A stretch of DNA of 64,000 bases, taken from the NCBI RefSeq assembly GCF_003725795.1, contig NZ_RBEE01000012.1, forward strand, positions 1-64,000. Reading direction: 5' to 3'. The notes under the pieces are model-generated. The model did no database searches, had not been told where the DNA came from, and saw nothing but the letters and a program-made list of their open reading frames with translations. Below are positions 53,486 to 62,593 of this stretch, one piece after another. Position numbers and translations under genes: made by a program. This DNA comes from Pedobacter jejuensis. GTDB lineage: Bacteria; Bacteroidota; Bacteroidia; Sphingobacteriales; Sphingobacteriaceae. Numbering within the stretch: the first letter of the stretch is position 1; every line of letters starts with the position of its first letter.

Positions 53486-54120
53486 AATTTCTCAAGTGTT
53501 TTGACGAGCATTTTCAAACTGTCCTTTTTCGGTGCGTCCTCAATCCAGGAGCGCATCTCTTTAAGATTAAGCTTGTGAAGCCATTCCGGATCTATCCGCA
53601 GATCGTCCAGTAAAAAATTACGTGTTTGAACCGGACTTCTTAAGACAAGTCCGGCCGTGGCAATTATTTTATCACACAATGCTTTTTCAGGCATTGCCAC
53701 AAGGGCAACCTGTCCTGGAGACAATTCTATACTTCTTATTCCAAAGCTGTAATAGGGTGATGGCATAAACCGGTAGCTAAACCTATCTTTTGGAGTTTTG
53801 AATTTTTTGGAAAGTTTTATTGTAATCGACTTAACTTCATAAACCCGTTCAGGAATTAAGCCCCAGTAAGACATGGCTGATTCTAGCGATACATAGCTCG
53901 GCCCCCATAAATGATTTGCGATCAGGAAAGTTTCGGGGCCGGTCAAATCTGTGTTTATACCGGGAATATAAATCCCTTTCTTTAATGAGATCAGCTCACC
54001 GCTTTTTATCAATTCACTTATCTTGTCATTTGGTCTTTTATAATCTTTGAGCATATAAAGAATGACCTGTCTTGTGATGGGGGCATTGTTGTACTGCTTG
54101 ATTAGATGTTTAAAATCCAT
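53482..54120 (-). CDS. AbiEi-like antitoxin/transcriptional regulator (type IV TA)
   Basis: 212 residues. The N-terminal winged-helix domain (about 1-55, with ITRQVILYMLKDYKRPNDKI and LKKGIYIPG) is that of AbiEi antitoxins. The C-terminal part includes GPSYVSLESAMSYWGLIPE and MPEKALCDKI, typical of the group. It lies first in the operon and is translationally coupled to the toxin (4-base overlap). Two 19-base palindromes upstream (54142-54226) are the probable sites for autorepression. Confidence 0.92.
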   Translation of the reverse strand: MDFKHLIKQYNNAPITRQVILYMLKDYKRPNDKISELIKSGELISLKKGIYIPGINTDLTGPETFLIANHLWGPSYVSLESAMSYWGLIPERVYEVKSITIKLSKKFKTPKDRFSYRFMPSPYYSFGIRSIELSPGQVALVAMPEKALCDKIIATAGLVLRSPVQTRNFLLDDLRIDPEWLHKLNLKEMRSWIEDAPKKDSLKMLVKTLEKL

Positions 54121-54141
54121 TCTGTCAAATTATTGTACTAA

Positions 54142-54226
54142 AATCGGAATATTTCCGATTAAAAGCAAATTTTATAGCATTATTTTAATGTACCTATATG
54201 AATCGATAATCGGATTATTTCCGATT
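54142..54226. promoter_or_regulatory. Twin palindromic operators of the AbiE operon
   Basis: AATCGGAATATTTCCGATT (54142-54160) has perfect 8-base arms. AATCGGATTATTTCCGATT (54208-54226) has perfect 7-base arms and the same consensus. Their centres are 66 bases apart; the first lies 22 bases upstream of the antitoxin ATG. In studied AbiE systems the antitoxin binds paired inverted repeats in its promoter and represses it cooperatively. The sites are seen; binding is inferred. Confidence 0.8.
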
Positions 54227-54643
54227 TTTGTAACATATTCTCACATTATATCAATGTGTATCGCATTAAAAGTATTAGTATAATAAGGATTACATTGATC
54301 CGAGGCCATTTCTCCGCATACTGAAAAAACATATAACCTGAAATCACAATATGAACTTGGATTCCGGTTTTGTGGATAAGCTGCAGGCGATTGACCCCGT
54401 TTCGCCGAAAACTAAATTTATATTAATTATTTAATTACCATACCGTTATGAATTTGGCAATATGGGGTCACTTAGATAGGTTTTTGCATTCATTAACTAT
54501 TAAAGAACAAGACTAATGTTTCACCTCTAAAATCCCAAAGATCTTTTAATTAATCGACTGTGATTGTTTTACTCCCAGACTTTTTTCTAGGTATTACGTT
54601 AAGTAGGTAGTCTTCAATATCATTATTGATAGTAAAATTGTTA
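54227..54643. other. Intergenic region between AbiE operon and recombinase
   Basis: 417 bases with no supported gene. On the minus strand, 54392-54406 reads GGCGAAACGGGGTCA, an IS21-end-like unit; GGGGTCA recurs on the plus strand at 54464-54470. The promoter for the small ORF and recombinase must lie at the right end of this stretch. Confidence 0.4.
54392..54406 (-). repeat. IS21-end-like solo sequence
   Basis: GGCGAAACGGGGTCA on the minus strand matches the GGCGAA-plus-GGGGTCA core seen at 293-307 beside istB and at 51888-51900. No transposase lies nearby. Confidence 0.4.
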
Positions 54644-54847
54644 ATGAAATCTGAAAATACTAAGGATAAACATAACCTACTTAGGGTTAAGCCACTATTA
54701 ATAGTTGACAACGTAGATAAGAATTTTGGTTCGAATTTCGATAACAGTTCTAATATAATTCACGAAAACATTTCCAATGAAGAAAAGATATTACTAACTT
54801 TAATAGCAAACATCATTGTAGAAATTGCTTTAAAGGAAACACTATGA
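54644..54847 (+). CDS. Small ORF coupled to the serine recombinase
   Basis: 67 residues from ATG 54644 (MKSENTKDKHN). There is no known domain; the C-terminus (ISNEEKILLTLIANIIVEIA) is helical. It overlaps the recombinase start by 4 bases (ATGA type), strongly suggesting translational coupling. Small accessory ORFs occur upstream of similar recombinases in Bacteroidota. It may help to control or direct recombination; function unknown. Confidence 0.65.
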   Translation: MKSENTKDKHNLLRVKPLLIVDNVDKNFGSNFDNSSNIIHENISNEEKILLTLIANIIVEIALKETL

Positions 54848-56442
54848 ATGCTATTGGTTACATGAGATTGAGTAGTAAGGACCAATCAAAATCCTTAGAA
54901 TATCAGGAATCCTCAATAAAAGAATATTGTAAGAGGAATAATTTAAGCCTTATTGGTCTGTTTAAAGATAATGGTGAATCAAGCTTCACATTTGATAGGC
55001 CGGACTACAAAGCATTGGAACTCTATTTAAAAAACTATAAGGGACAATGTAATTATCTCATTGTTCTTGATCACGATAGATTTAGTAGGAATCTTCCTGA
55101 AGCACTGATGAAGATTGGGGAGTTGGAGTCCAAATATGGAGTAAAAGTCCTTTCTACCAATGAAAGAATTGATTTGGATACTTCAGATCCAGATGTATTT
55201 ATAAAGAGGGCTTTTGAATATATGATGGCCAACAAAGAGCTTTTTAACATCAGAAAACGAACCAAGCAAGGAATACGGAATGCAAAGGAAAGTGGAAGAT
55301 ATTTAGGAAGAGCGCCATATGGATATCGGAATATCGTCGATGGCACGAAAAAAAACTTAATAGAAATCCATAAAGGAGAGGCCTTAATTGTTGAGCGCAT
55401 CTTTCGTGAATTAATTATGGGTATCCCTCAATATATCATTTATAAAAATGTAAAAGCTTTAGGCTTTACCAGAACAAGTAAATCTGCAATTCAGGAAATA
55501 CTTACGAATTGTGTATATGCAGGTTTAATAAGAGTACCTCCTCTCCAGGAACTCCCAGAAAAATTTGTTAAATCCATTCATTCGCCTATTATCTCAGATG
55601 CAGAATATTGGCTGGTGCAGAATATTCTGAACAAAACGAAAAAAAAAACACGTATTCAGCCTGCAGAGGATTTCCCTTTGAGGGGAATTTTGAAGTGTTG
55701 GTGTGGAAAAGGAATGACTGCAGGATATACTAAGGGACGTAAAAATTACTATCTATATTACCGCTGCACGGAACACACAAATTATAACATTCCCGGTAAT
55801 ACGCTACATGATGCACTTGAAGCTGTTCTTAGGGGCTTGAGTTTTACCTGCCATCAAGTGAAATTCATTAAGGAAACCGCTAAGGCTCTATTGATAGAGC
55901 CACTTAAATTGAAAAAAGAACAACACCAAATTAAAATTAAAGAACTCAATGAGCTAAATGAAAAAATTTTTAAGCTTGAAGAGCGGCTTATGAATAATGA
56001 GATAGAAAGCTCTACGTATCTAACTTGGTTCCAAAAATTTAAAGAAGAGAAGGCGATGTTGGAGTATTCCTTGAAAGGAAATCAGCCATCAAAAATTAGA
56101 AATGAAGATGACCTGATTGAACGAATTTTACCTGATTTAACAACCTTATATGAAATCTATGAAAAAGGGAACATTACTCAAAAGCATACGCTACTTAGAG
56201 GGGTGTTCAAAGATAATCTGGTATGGGGTGAGGGTATGTTTAGAACCGCTTTTATCGATCCGACTTTCAATGATAACATACTGAAAGTCAAGCAAAAAGG
56301 GTTGCTTTTCAATGAGCAACCCTTCAAGATTTTGGGCTTAACCCCGGTAAGTACCCAGCGCCGGAATCGAACCGGCACAGTTTCCTATCGGTGTTTGAGA
56401 CCGACGCGTCTACCAATTCCGCCAGCTGGGCATTTGTATTAG
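54844..56442 (+). CDS. Large serine recombinase (site-specific integrase)
   Basis: 532 residues. The resolvase catalytic domain (about 1-150) has YMRLSSKDQS with Arg8 and catalytic Ser10, and VLDHDRFSRN. Next come a recombinase domain (GRAPYGYRNIVDG to about 270), a zinc-ribbon (LKCWCGKGMT and YYRCTEH) and a coiled coil (about 350-410, KIKELNELNEKIFKLEERL). The last 45 or so residues are not family sequence: from about 56290 the frame runs across the tRNA-Leu terminator and the antisense tRNA gene to TAG 56440-56442. This suggests that integration fused the original 3' end to chromosomal DNA. Confidence 0.92.
   Translation: MNAIGYMRLSSKDQSKSLEYQESSIKEYCKRNNLSLIGLFKDNGESSFTFDRPDYKALELYLKNYKGQCNYLIVLDHDRFSRNLPEALMKIGELESKYGVKVLSTNERIDLDTSDPDVFIKRAFEYMMANKELFNIRKRTKQGIRNAKESGRYLGRAPYGYRNIVDGTKKNLIEIHKGEALIVERIFRELIMGIPQYIIYKNVKALGFTRTSKSAIQEILTNCVYAGLIRVPPLQELPEKFVKSIHSPIISDAEYWLVQNILNKTKKKTRIQPAEDFPLRGILKCWCGKGMTAGYTKGRKNYYLYYRCTEHTNYNIPGNTLHDALEAVLRGLSFTCHQVKFIKETAKALLIEPLKLKKEQHQIKIKELNELNEKIFKLEERLMNNEIESSTYLTWFQKFKEEKAMLEYSLKGNQPSKIRNEDDLIERILPDLTTLYEIYEKGNITQKHTLLRGVFKDNLVWGEGMFRTAFIDPTFNDNILKVKQKGLLFNEQPFKILGLTPVSTQRRNRTGTVSYRCLRPTRLPIPPAGHLY
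56293..56324 (-). terminator. Rho-independent terminator of tRNA-Leu
   Basis: On the minus strand, AAGGGTTGCT and AGCAACCCTT form a perfect 10-base stem around an 8-base loop, followed by a run of five T. It lies 28 bases downstream of the tRNA 3' end and within the reading frame of the recombinase on the other strand. Confidence 0.85.
56352..56431 (-). tRNA. tRNA-Leu (anticodon CAA)
   Basis: 80 bases on the minus strand. The acceptor stem GCCCAGC / GCTGGGT has one G-U pair, and the D arm contains AATTGGTAGACGCG. The anticodon stem TCGGT / ACCGA encloses CTCAAAC (anticodon CAA), followed by an 11-base variable loop and the T arm GCCGG-TTCGATT-CCGGC. The discriminator base is A. CCA is not encoded. 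The gene is overlapped by the antisense end of the serine recombinase. Confidence 0.95.
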
Positions 56443-56544
56443 GCGGGGCTGCAAATGTATGTAACGAAAGGCTAAATCACAAAATTATTTTAAAATAGAT
56501 TTTAACCATTGATTTTCAATATATAACAATCTTCATCTTTCTTT

Positions 56545-57897
56545 TCAAGCAGGGATATACACATAAAAATTTGACCCATTCTCTAAATTGCTTTCAAATT
56601 CTATTTTACCACCCACTTTTTCTATAAATTCTTTGCATAACACAAGACCTAAGCCAACACCTTTTTCATTATTGGTGCCATAAGTAGATTCTGCATTAAT
56701 AGAAAAGATTTTTTCTTGTTTGTCTGGTGCGATTCCTTTACCATTATCACTTATGGTAATTTTACATTCGTTTGGAACCAGCTCGGCATTTACTTGAATT
56801 TTTCCACCCTGCGGTGTAAATTTTATAGCATTGGTAATTATATTCCGTACCACTAGCTGTAAAACATCAATATCGGCTGTTACATTAATAGCTGGTGAAA
56901 TATGATTAACAAACAAGATTTCTTTTTTTGATGCCAATAATTGGCCCATATCCAAGGTACTTTGCAAAGCCACTAATAAATTAATTTCTTGCAAGCTGAT
57001 ATCAAGCCCTTCCATTTGTGTTTTAGACCAATGCAATAAGTTAGATAGCATTTCTACCGCACCATTAGTAGATTGTAATAACGACGTTTCAAACATTAGT
57101 CTGTGCTTATCATCAATCTTCCTACTGTTTAACATCCCTAAGTAAGATTGGATATTTATTAAAGGTGATCTTAAATCATGAGAAATGATAGCCATTAACT
57201 TATCCTTTTCAATATTGCTTTGCTCCAACTGCTCCTTTTGTGCCAAAATCTGTACTTTACTCTCCTCCACAGCTAAAGCCTTTTCTGCTGCAGCTTGCCT
57301 TTCACTATCATAACTCCTTCTTATAAATCTGATGGTAATATAAATGACTAAAACTGGTAACGGAAAGGCCGTAATCCTATCTATGAACTGGCCTTGACCA
57401 GCTGTAAAAGGATTTTGCACAAGATTTGGATAATAAAACTCCAATAAATGAAGGAATAAAAAATAGGTGATATAGATAGCAAGCCACCTTAAATGTTCTT
57501 GGTATGGAGAAATGGCCAACAACAATAGCAGATAAGCTGGCCATATTAAATCAGTTGAACCGTTTATACCTGAGTTTGTGAAGTAATTGACTCCAAAAAT
57601 TAAAATGCCGATAACAGCAAACAAAATGGTGCTATGCGGTTTTGCTTTAAATCTCGAGTAATAGTATTGTTGGATGAAAAATGCACATAAAAACAATGCA
57701 GATAAAGAGCCTACATACAAACCTGCATATAAATTGTAAGGGAAGTAAATGGCTGAAAGAAAAATTAATCCTGCACTAATGGAATGGAAAATTCGGCTTT
57801 CTAATGGAAATGAATCTCTGCTGCCGATTAGATCGCTCCAAATGGTTTTATTATTTACAGACTTGAAACCGAGTACAATTGGAATAGATTTAAACAT
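56545..57897 (-). CDS. Membrane sensor histidine kinase (HisKA type)
   Basis: 450 residues. Six hydrophobic helices fill residues about 35-195, followed by a coiled linker (EKALAVEESKVQILAQKEQL), then the HisKA box MAIISHDLRSPLINIQSYLG, and an HATPase_c domain with N-box NIITNAIKFTP, G1 ISDNGKGIAP and G2 GVGLGLVLCKEFIEKVGG. No receiver domain or adjacent regulator gene is present, so it is an orphan kinase. The first gene to the right of the tRNA, 113 bases from it. Confidence 0.92.
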   Translation of the reverse strand: MFKSIPIVLGFKSVNNKTIWSDLIGSRDSFPLESRIFHSISAGLIFLSAIYFPYNLYAGLYVGSLSALFLCAFFIQQYYYSRFKAKPHSTILFAVIGILIFGVNYFTNSGINGSTDLIWPAYLLLLLAISPYQEHLRWLAIYITYFLFLHLLEFYYPNLVQNPFTAGQGQFIDRITAFPLPVLVIYITIRFIRRSYDSERQAAAEKALAVEESKVQILAQKEQLEQSNIEKDKLMAIISHDLRSPLINIQSYLGMLNSRKIDDKHRLMFETSLLQSTNGAVEMLSNLLHWSKTQMEGLDISLQEINLLVALQSTLDMGQLLASKKEILFVNHISPAINVTADIDVLQLVVRNIITNAIKFTPQGGKIQVNAELVPNECKITISDNGKGIAPDKQEKIFSINAESTYGTNNEKGVGLGLVLCKEFIEKVGGKIEFESNLENGSNFYVYIPA

Positions 57898-58190
57898 GGT
57901 TATTCTTCAAAGCCCCAACGAATTGGTGGTGGTGTAAAAATAGCTTTCTCTTTTAATACACTGCCATAAATAGAGAAAATAAATATATACAATTGTTTAG
58001 TAAATTAATTGAAAACCTTTCTTATTATTTCAACAGGTGCTATACCGAAAAATGAAACTGTTCACTCCTCCCCAAGTTTTTTAGAACAGCACGGTTTTAA
58101 GAAATATATCAGACAGATTTACATTAACCCTAACCGAAGAGATAGATCACAAAAGTATTTTAAAATAGATTTCAACCCGTTGTGATTGAG

Positions 58191-58481
58191 TTATAAGGAA
58201 CGCTCATCTTTAAGTTTTCTATCTACAACGAAAGGCATAAATGGTAATAAGGAAGCCAAAAAGATTAAAACAGCTTTACCAAATTTCCATTTTTGCTCCT
58301 GCCATGCCATGATTAAAAACATCCCATACAATACAAAGAGTAGTCCGTGCGCCCAACCAGTATATTTAACATATAATGGTAAACCAGCCCAATATTTTAA
58401 AGGCATGGCCACAAATAATAAAAGCAGGTAGGATATACCTTCGGCAACGGCAACCTTGCGAAAAATAGAAAGAGAACTCAT
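58191..58481 (-). CDS. DUF3817 membrane protein
   Basis: 96 residues from ATG 58481 (MSSLSIFRKVAVAEG); an earlier ATG at 58526 adds 15 basic residues and is possible. The family pattern is clear: FRKVAVAEGISYLLLLFVA, then GWAHGLLFVLYGMFL and SLLPFMPFVVDRKLK, with three transmembrane helices. Function unknown; often encoded as a single gene in Bacteroidota. Confidence 0.85.
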   Translation of the reverse strand: MSSLSIFRKVAVAEGISYLLLLFVAMPLKYWAGLPLYVKYTGWAHGLLFVLYGMFLIMAWQEQKWKFGKAVLIFLASLLPFMPFVVDRKLKDERSL

Positions 58482-58692
58482 GTATCTGATTGTTTGTTTC
58501 GAAAGTACCTTTAACAAGCGACTCATCAAAAACTAAAAAATGATTTGACAATTGGCTGTTGGAGGATAGCGAATAAGCCAAAAATTATGGATAAACCATA
58601 GCATCCTTAGCTATAGTTGCGCCCAGTCCTAAGGCATGATGATCGCCTTTTAAGGGCTATGTTATGCTAGCATAGCTTTTAATGTAAACCTA

Positions 58693-58708
58693 CAATTAAT
58701 TTGAGCCC
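58693..58708 (-). repeat. IS21-end-like solo sequence
   Basis: On the minus strand it reads GGGCTCAAATTAATTG, sharing its first 15 bases exactly with 38950-38964. It lies just downstream of hscB. No transposase is nearby. Confidence 0.35.
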
Positions 58709-58720
58709 GAAGACATAAAG

Positions 58721-59260
58721 CTAAACCTTTGGAAGTCGCTCTCTAATTCTGTTAATATATTTCTGACGATAGAAAATGTCTTTAATAGAGCCAAGCAAAC
58801 TTTCAGATTCAGCAGGATTTTCATCAAACTGCTTAGTAAGTTCATTTAGTTCATCATTCAATTGCTGCTCTATACCATTCACATCTTCTTTCACCTTTGC
58901 TAGTTTCTCGGCATCAGGCTCAAACTCCAAATCCATAAGTGCCTCATTTACATCCATCATCTCCATTAAAAAGGATTGAGGTAATTGATAACCTTCATCA
59001 GTTTCTACGATGCCTTTCAATTCTAAAACGTACTTTAATCTTTTTGTAGGATGGCTTAGAACCTGGTAAGCTTTATTATTTAAGGTTGATAAATCTAAAA
59101 CCTCCTGTTGCTTATCATCACTTTCATTTGCATAAAAATCGGGGTGAAACTTTTTACTTAAAGCATAAAACTTTGCTTTAACCGCATTCAAATCTGGATG
59201 AAATTGAACAGGCAATTCGTAAAACTCAAAATAATCAGGAAATGATTTTTGATCAGGCAT
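58721..59260 (-). CDS. hscB: Fe-S cluster co-chaperone HscB
   Basis: 179 residues. The J domain covers about 10-80, with the essential HPD at 39-41 (KKFHPDFYANE) and LSTLNNKAYQVLSHPTKRLK. The C-terminal helical bundle carries the scaffold-binding part (FLMEMMDVNEALMDLEFEPD). HscB delivers the IscU-type scaffold to its Hsp70 partner in iron-sulphur cluster assembly. Length matches E. coli HscB (171). It lies downstream of rseP on the same strand, separated by a terminator. Confidence 0.92.
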   Translation of the reverse strand: MPDQKSFPDYFEFYELPVQFHPDLNAVKAKFYALSKKFHPDFYANESDDKQQEVLDLSTLNNKAYQVLSHPTKRLKYVLELKGIVETDEGYQLPQSFLMEMMDVNEALMDLEFEPDAEKLAKVKEDVNGIEQQLNDELNELTKQFDENPAESESLLGSIKDIFYRQKYINRIRERLPKV

Positions 59261-59270
59261 GGTGCATAAA

Positions 59271-59315
59271 TTAAAAAGCCGCAGATGGTAGAAAGTTTAT
59301 TCCATCATCTACGGC
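59271..59315 (-). terminator. Rho-independent terminator of rseP
   Basis: On the minus strand, a stem of about 10-14 bases with GCCGTAGATG pairing to CATCTGCGGC is followed by TTTTTAA at 59271-59277. It lies 20 bases downstream of the rseP stop (59335), between rseP and hscB. Confidence 0.7.
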
Positions 59316-59334
59316 AATACTATAAAATTGATTT

Positions 59335-60651
59335 CTACTTACCGAATATTTTTAAAATATCGTTACCGAAAGCAAATACCATCAAGCTGATTAAAATAAC
59401 AAAGCCAGCTATTTGTGCTTTTTCTAATACTTTTTCGCTTACAGGCTTACGTTGTACCATTTCAATTAAAAGGAACACCACATGTCCGCCATCTAAACCT
59501 GGTATAGGTAATAAATTCATAAAAGCTAAAGCCATAGAAATTAGTCCGGTTAAAGTCCAGAATTTAACCCAGTCAAATGTACTACCATAAACTTTTGCAA
59601 TACCAATCGGACTGCTGATGTTACGGGCACTCACTTTACCGGTAATCATTTTACCAATGCCTTTCGCATTATCCATAAAAGTGCTCCAGGCCATGTTTGC
59701 ACCAATTGGCAATGCAGCAAAAAATCCATAATTAATGGTTTTGCGTTTCACTTCATCAAAGTTTGGATAGTAGCCAATTGCACCAGTGGTATCAACTTGA
59801 ACATTTATTAGAAGTGGTTTGCCAGCCCTTTCGATTGATAAGGCTACCATTTTACCTTTCTTTTTCATTACTAAAGGCTTAGCTTCATCTTGAAAATTAA
59901 CAGGTACACCATCTATGGCTTTAATTTTATCGCCAGGTTTTACACCTGCCTTAATAGCGCCATAACCCTCCATTAAACTATCGGCAGTTGCAGTATATCT
60001 TGGCTCTACAAAAAGGCTTTTACCATCTGCAACCTTATTTAAAAAATCATCAGGTACCCTTATTTCAATGGTTTTATCTCCACGGATAACCGTTAACAAA
60101 GAATTACCCATTAAAACTTTAGAGCTTTTTAACTCTTCGAAACGAATAACCTTATTACCATTAATCGCTAAAATTTTATCACCGTTTTTTAAACCGATAT
60201 CCGAAGCAACTTTACCAACCTGAATACCGTTTACCACAGCACTATTTGGGGTAAAGGTTTCGCCATATTTAAACGTTAATATCCAGAAAATGAAAATACC
60301 AACAATTATGTTCACGATAATACCACCTAACATGACGATTAAACGTTGCCAAGCTGGTTTAGAGCGGAATTCCCAAGGTTGCGCAGGCTGAGCCAATTGC
60401 TCCGTATCCATGCTCTCATCAATCATTCCGGCAATTTTAACATAGCCACCCAATGGTAACCAACCTACACCATATTCAACATCACCTTTCTTAAAACTAA
60501 AAAGTTTAAAACCCCACGCATCAAAAAACAAATAAAATTTTTCTACTTTAATTCCAAATGCCCTGGCTGCCAAAAAATGCCCCAATTCGTGTAAAATCAC
60601 CAATAAAGACAATCCAAGCAGCAGTTGCCCCGCCATAATCAAACCATTCAT
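59335..60651 (-). CDS. rseP: Site-2 protease RseP
   Basis: 438 residues. The zinc motif HELGH is at residues 21-25 in the first transmembrane helix, and the second metal-binding motif near the C-terminus is NLLPIPGLDGGHV. Two PDZ-like domains lie between (VGKVASDIGLKNGDKILAIN and AIKAGVKPGDKIKAIDGVP). The enzyme cuts anti-sigma factors within the membrane, and clears signal peptides. Gene order dxr-rseP on one strand is conserved in many bacteria. Confidence 0.95.
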   Translation of the reverse strand: MNGLIMAGQLLLGLSLLVILHELGHFLAARAFGIKVEKFYLFFDAWGFKLFSFKKGDVEYGVGWLPLGGYVKIAGMIDESMDTEQLAQPAQPWEFRSKPAWQRLIVMLGGIIVNIIVGIFIFWILTFKYGETFTPNSAVVNGIQVGKVASDIGLKNGDKILAINGNKVIRFEELKSSKVLMGNSLLTVIRGDKTIEIRVPDDFLNKVADGKSLFVEPRYTATADSLMEGYGAIKAGVKPGDKIKAIDGVPVNFQDEAKPLVMKKKGKMVALSIERAGKPLLINVQVDTTGAIGYYPNFDEVKRKTINYGFFAALPIGANMAWSTFMDNAKGIGKMITGKVSARNISSPIGIAKVYGSTFDWVKFWTLTGLISMALAFMNLLPIPGLDGGHVVFLLIEMVQRKPVSEKVLEKAQIAGFVILISLMVFAFGNDILKIFGK

Positions 60652-60681
60652 ACGCTATTATTAATATTTTTATGTTAGATG

Positions 60682-61869
60682 TTAAATTTTATTTTTTGTT
60701 ACTAATTCGGCCGCTAAGATACGGGTATGTTTGTCAGTTTCTAAATAATCAGACAATTGTGGTTTTTCTATGAATTTAATTTCCTCCATACATTGTTCAA
60801 TTACTTCACTCATTTGCAAGAAACCGATTTCATCTTTCAAAAACGATTCTACTACAATTTCATTGGCCGCATTTAAAATACAGGGCATGTTTCCACCCTT
60901 TTTTAAGGATGTAAACGCCAAATCTAAATTTCTGAAAGTTTCTAAATCTGCCTTTTGAAAGCTAAAACTTGGGTATTCCAGAAAGTTAAAACGCTTAAAA
61001 TTGTTTTTTAGCCTATCGGGATAATTCAAAGCATACTGAATAGGCAATTTCATATCCGGAACACCCATTTGCGCTTTCATAGAGCCATCTGTAAACTGCA
61101 CTATGGAATGAATTATAGATTGTGGGTGAACGATGACATCAATCTGATCTACAGATAAATTGAACAACCATTTTGCTTCGATAACCTCCAAACCTTTGTT
61201 CATTAAAGAAGCCGAATCAATGGTAATTTTGGCACCCATAACCCAATTTGGATGCTTTAATGCTTGTTCTTTTTTAACGTTTGCCAAGAAATTTTTATCC
61301 TTTCCAAGAAATGGTCCGCCCGAGGCCGTAAGATAAATCTTTTCAATTTCATTCTGCTCCTCGCCCACCAAACATTGAAAAATTGCAGAATGTTCAGAAT
61401 CTACAGGTAAAATTTTAACCTGATGTTCTTTAGCCAACTGAGTAACCAGTTCGCCGGCCACTACCAATGTTTCTTTATTTGCCAGGGCAATATCTTTACC
61501 TGCCTTTATTGCAGCAATTGTTGGTTTTAAACCTACCGAACCCATTATAGCCGTTAAAACTATATCAATTTCTGGGTAAGCTGCAACTTCTGCTAAGGCA
61601 TCTTCTCCGGCTAAAACTTTAATATTTAAGTTTGATAGCGATTCTTTAACGTATAAATATCGCGTTTCATCGCAAATCACTACATATTCAGGCTTAAATT
61701 CTTTAGCTTGTTTGATTAGTAAATCAGAATTTTTTAACGCAGATAAAACAAAAACTTTAAAAATTGATGGATTATCTCGAATTACCTCCAGTGCCTGCGT
61801 ACCTATACTTCCGGTAGAACCTAAAATGGTTATGTTTTTTATAGACTGCTTTATTAATATATTGTTCAA
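60682..61869 (-). CDS. dxr: 1-deoxy-D-xylulose-5-phosphate reductoisomerase
   Basis: 395 residues from TTG 61869; no in-frame ATG stands before the NADPH-binding motif ITILGSTGSIGTQALEVI, so the start codon is TTG here or at 61914. The substrate and metal residues are seen in PVDSEHSAIFQCL and LTASGGPFLG, and NKGLEVIEAKWLF is typical. This is the second step of the MEP isoprenoid pathway, which also supplies undecaprenyl phosphate. E. coli Dxr has 398 residues. The gene lies 30 bases upstream of rseP. Confidence 0.94.
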   Translation of the reverse strand: MNNILIKQSIKNITILGSTGSIGTQALEVIRDNPSIFKVFVLSALKNSDLLIKQAKEFKPEYVVICDETRYLYVKESLSNLNIKVLAGEDALAEVAAYPEIDIVLTAIMGSVGLKPTIAAIKAGKDIALANKETLVVAGELVTQLAKEHQVKILPVDSEHSAIFQCLVGEEQNEIEKIYLTASGGPFLGKDKNFLANVKKEQALKHPNWVMGAKITIDSASLMNKGLEVIEAKWLFNLSVDQIDVIVHPQSIIHSIVQFTDGSMKAQMGVPDMKLPIQYALNYPDRLKNNFKRFNFLEYPSFSFQKADLETFRNLDLAFTSLKKGGNMPCILNAANEIVVESFLKDEIGFLQMSEVIEQCMEEIKFIEKPQLSDYLETDKHTRILAAELVTKNKI

Positions 61870-62103
61870 TTGATGTTCTTCCTCTCCTATTAAAAGAATT
61901 GTTAAATTGAACAATTCTATGTTATGTTTTTTTTGACTTGGCGCTATTTGATATTTATTTAACCCAGATTTCGATAGAATTCAAATGTTAAATTTTGCAT
62001 TTATGTTTTACAGAAGCCATTCAGCCTCAACCTTACCAAACCAATATTTGCAGATAGCGTTTTATATTTTATTTATTAATCGTATATCTATTAATCTATT
62101 CCT

Positions 62104-62490
62104 TTAAATCCCTAAAGCATTTGAAACTTTAGTAAGAAGTTCAATTGCTGGTGAGTTAGAAAAGCATTGTTTACAACTAGTAAACATCATCATACAGTCT
62201 GTAAAATCTGTAAGCATGTGAAATAAAAGTCCTGCACCAATAATATTGAACGGTTTACGAAAAAACAGCAATATCACATAAATAATCATTGCATAGCATG
62301 TATGTAAAGGATGAAAATTTATACTGCATCTATTTGCTTGGAAAACTGAATTTGAAACCAGATGGTCTAAATCAACCAACATGGTAGCAATTAGTATTAA
62401 ATAAACTTTCTTCCAATCCTTTCTAAAAAACCCATAAGCGATAAAAAATGGAAATCCAAAATGCAAAAAATAGTGTATAAATGTTTGCAT
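62104..62490 (-). CDS. DUF6122 family membrane protein
   Basis: 128 residues from ATG 62490 (MQTFIHYFLHFGFPF); a TTG 15 bases upstream is less likely. The family motif is MLVDLDHLVSN followed by FQANRCSINFHPLHT, with conserved Asp and His residues that recall metal-dependent membrane hydrolases of the YdjM type. Four hydrophobic helices. Function unknown. Confidence 0.8.
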   Translation of the reverse strand: MQTFIHYFLHFGFPFFIAYGFFRKDWKKVYLILIATMLVDLDHLVSNSVFQANRCSINFHPLHTCYAMIIYVILLFFRKPFNIIGAGLLFHMLTDFTDCMMMFTSCKQCFSNSPAIELLTKVSNALGI

Positions 62491-62593
62491 ATTATTTATT
62501 CTCAAATATTTTCCAAATCGTTTATATGCTGCGATTAATTATCGTTTTTAAGTTGCTTCAGGGAATCATGCAAACAATATAACAATAAATCAA

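Noticed and set aside
58640..58680. Hairpin around TATGCTAGCATA between hscB and the DUF3817 gene
   Set aside because: Short stem, weak T run and wrong strand for hscB; not convincing as a terminator or operator.
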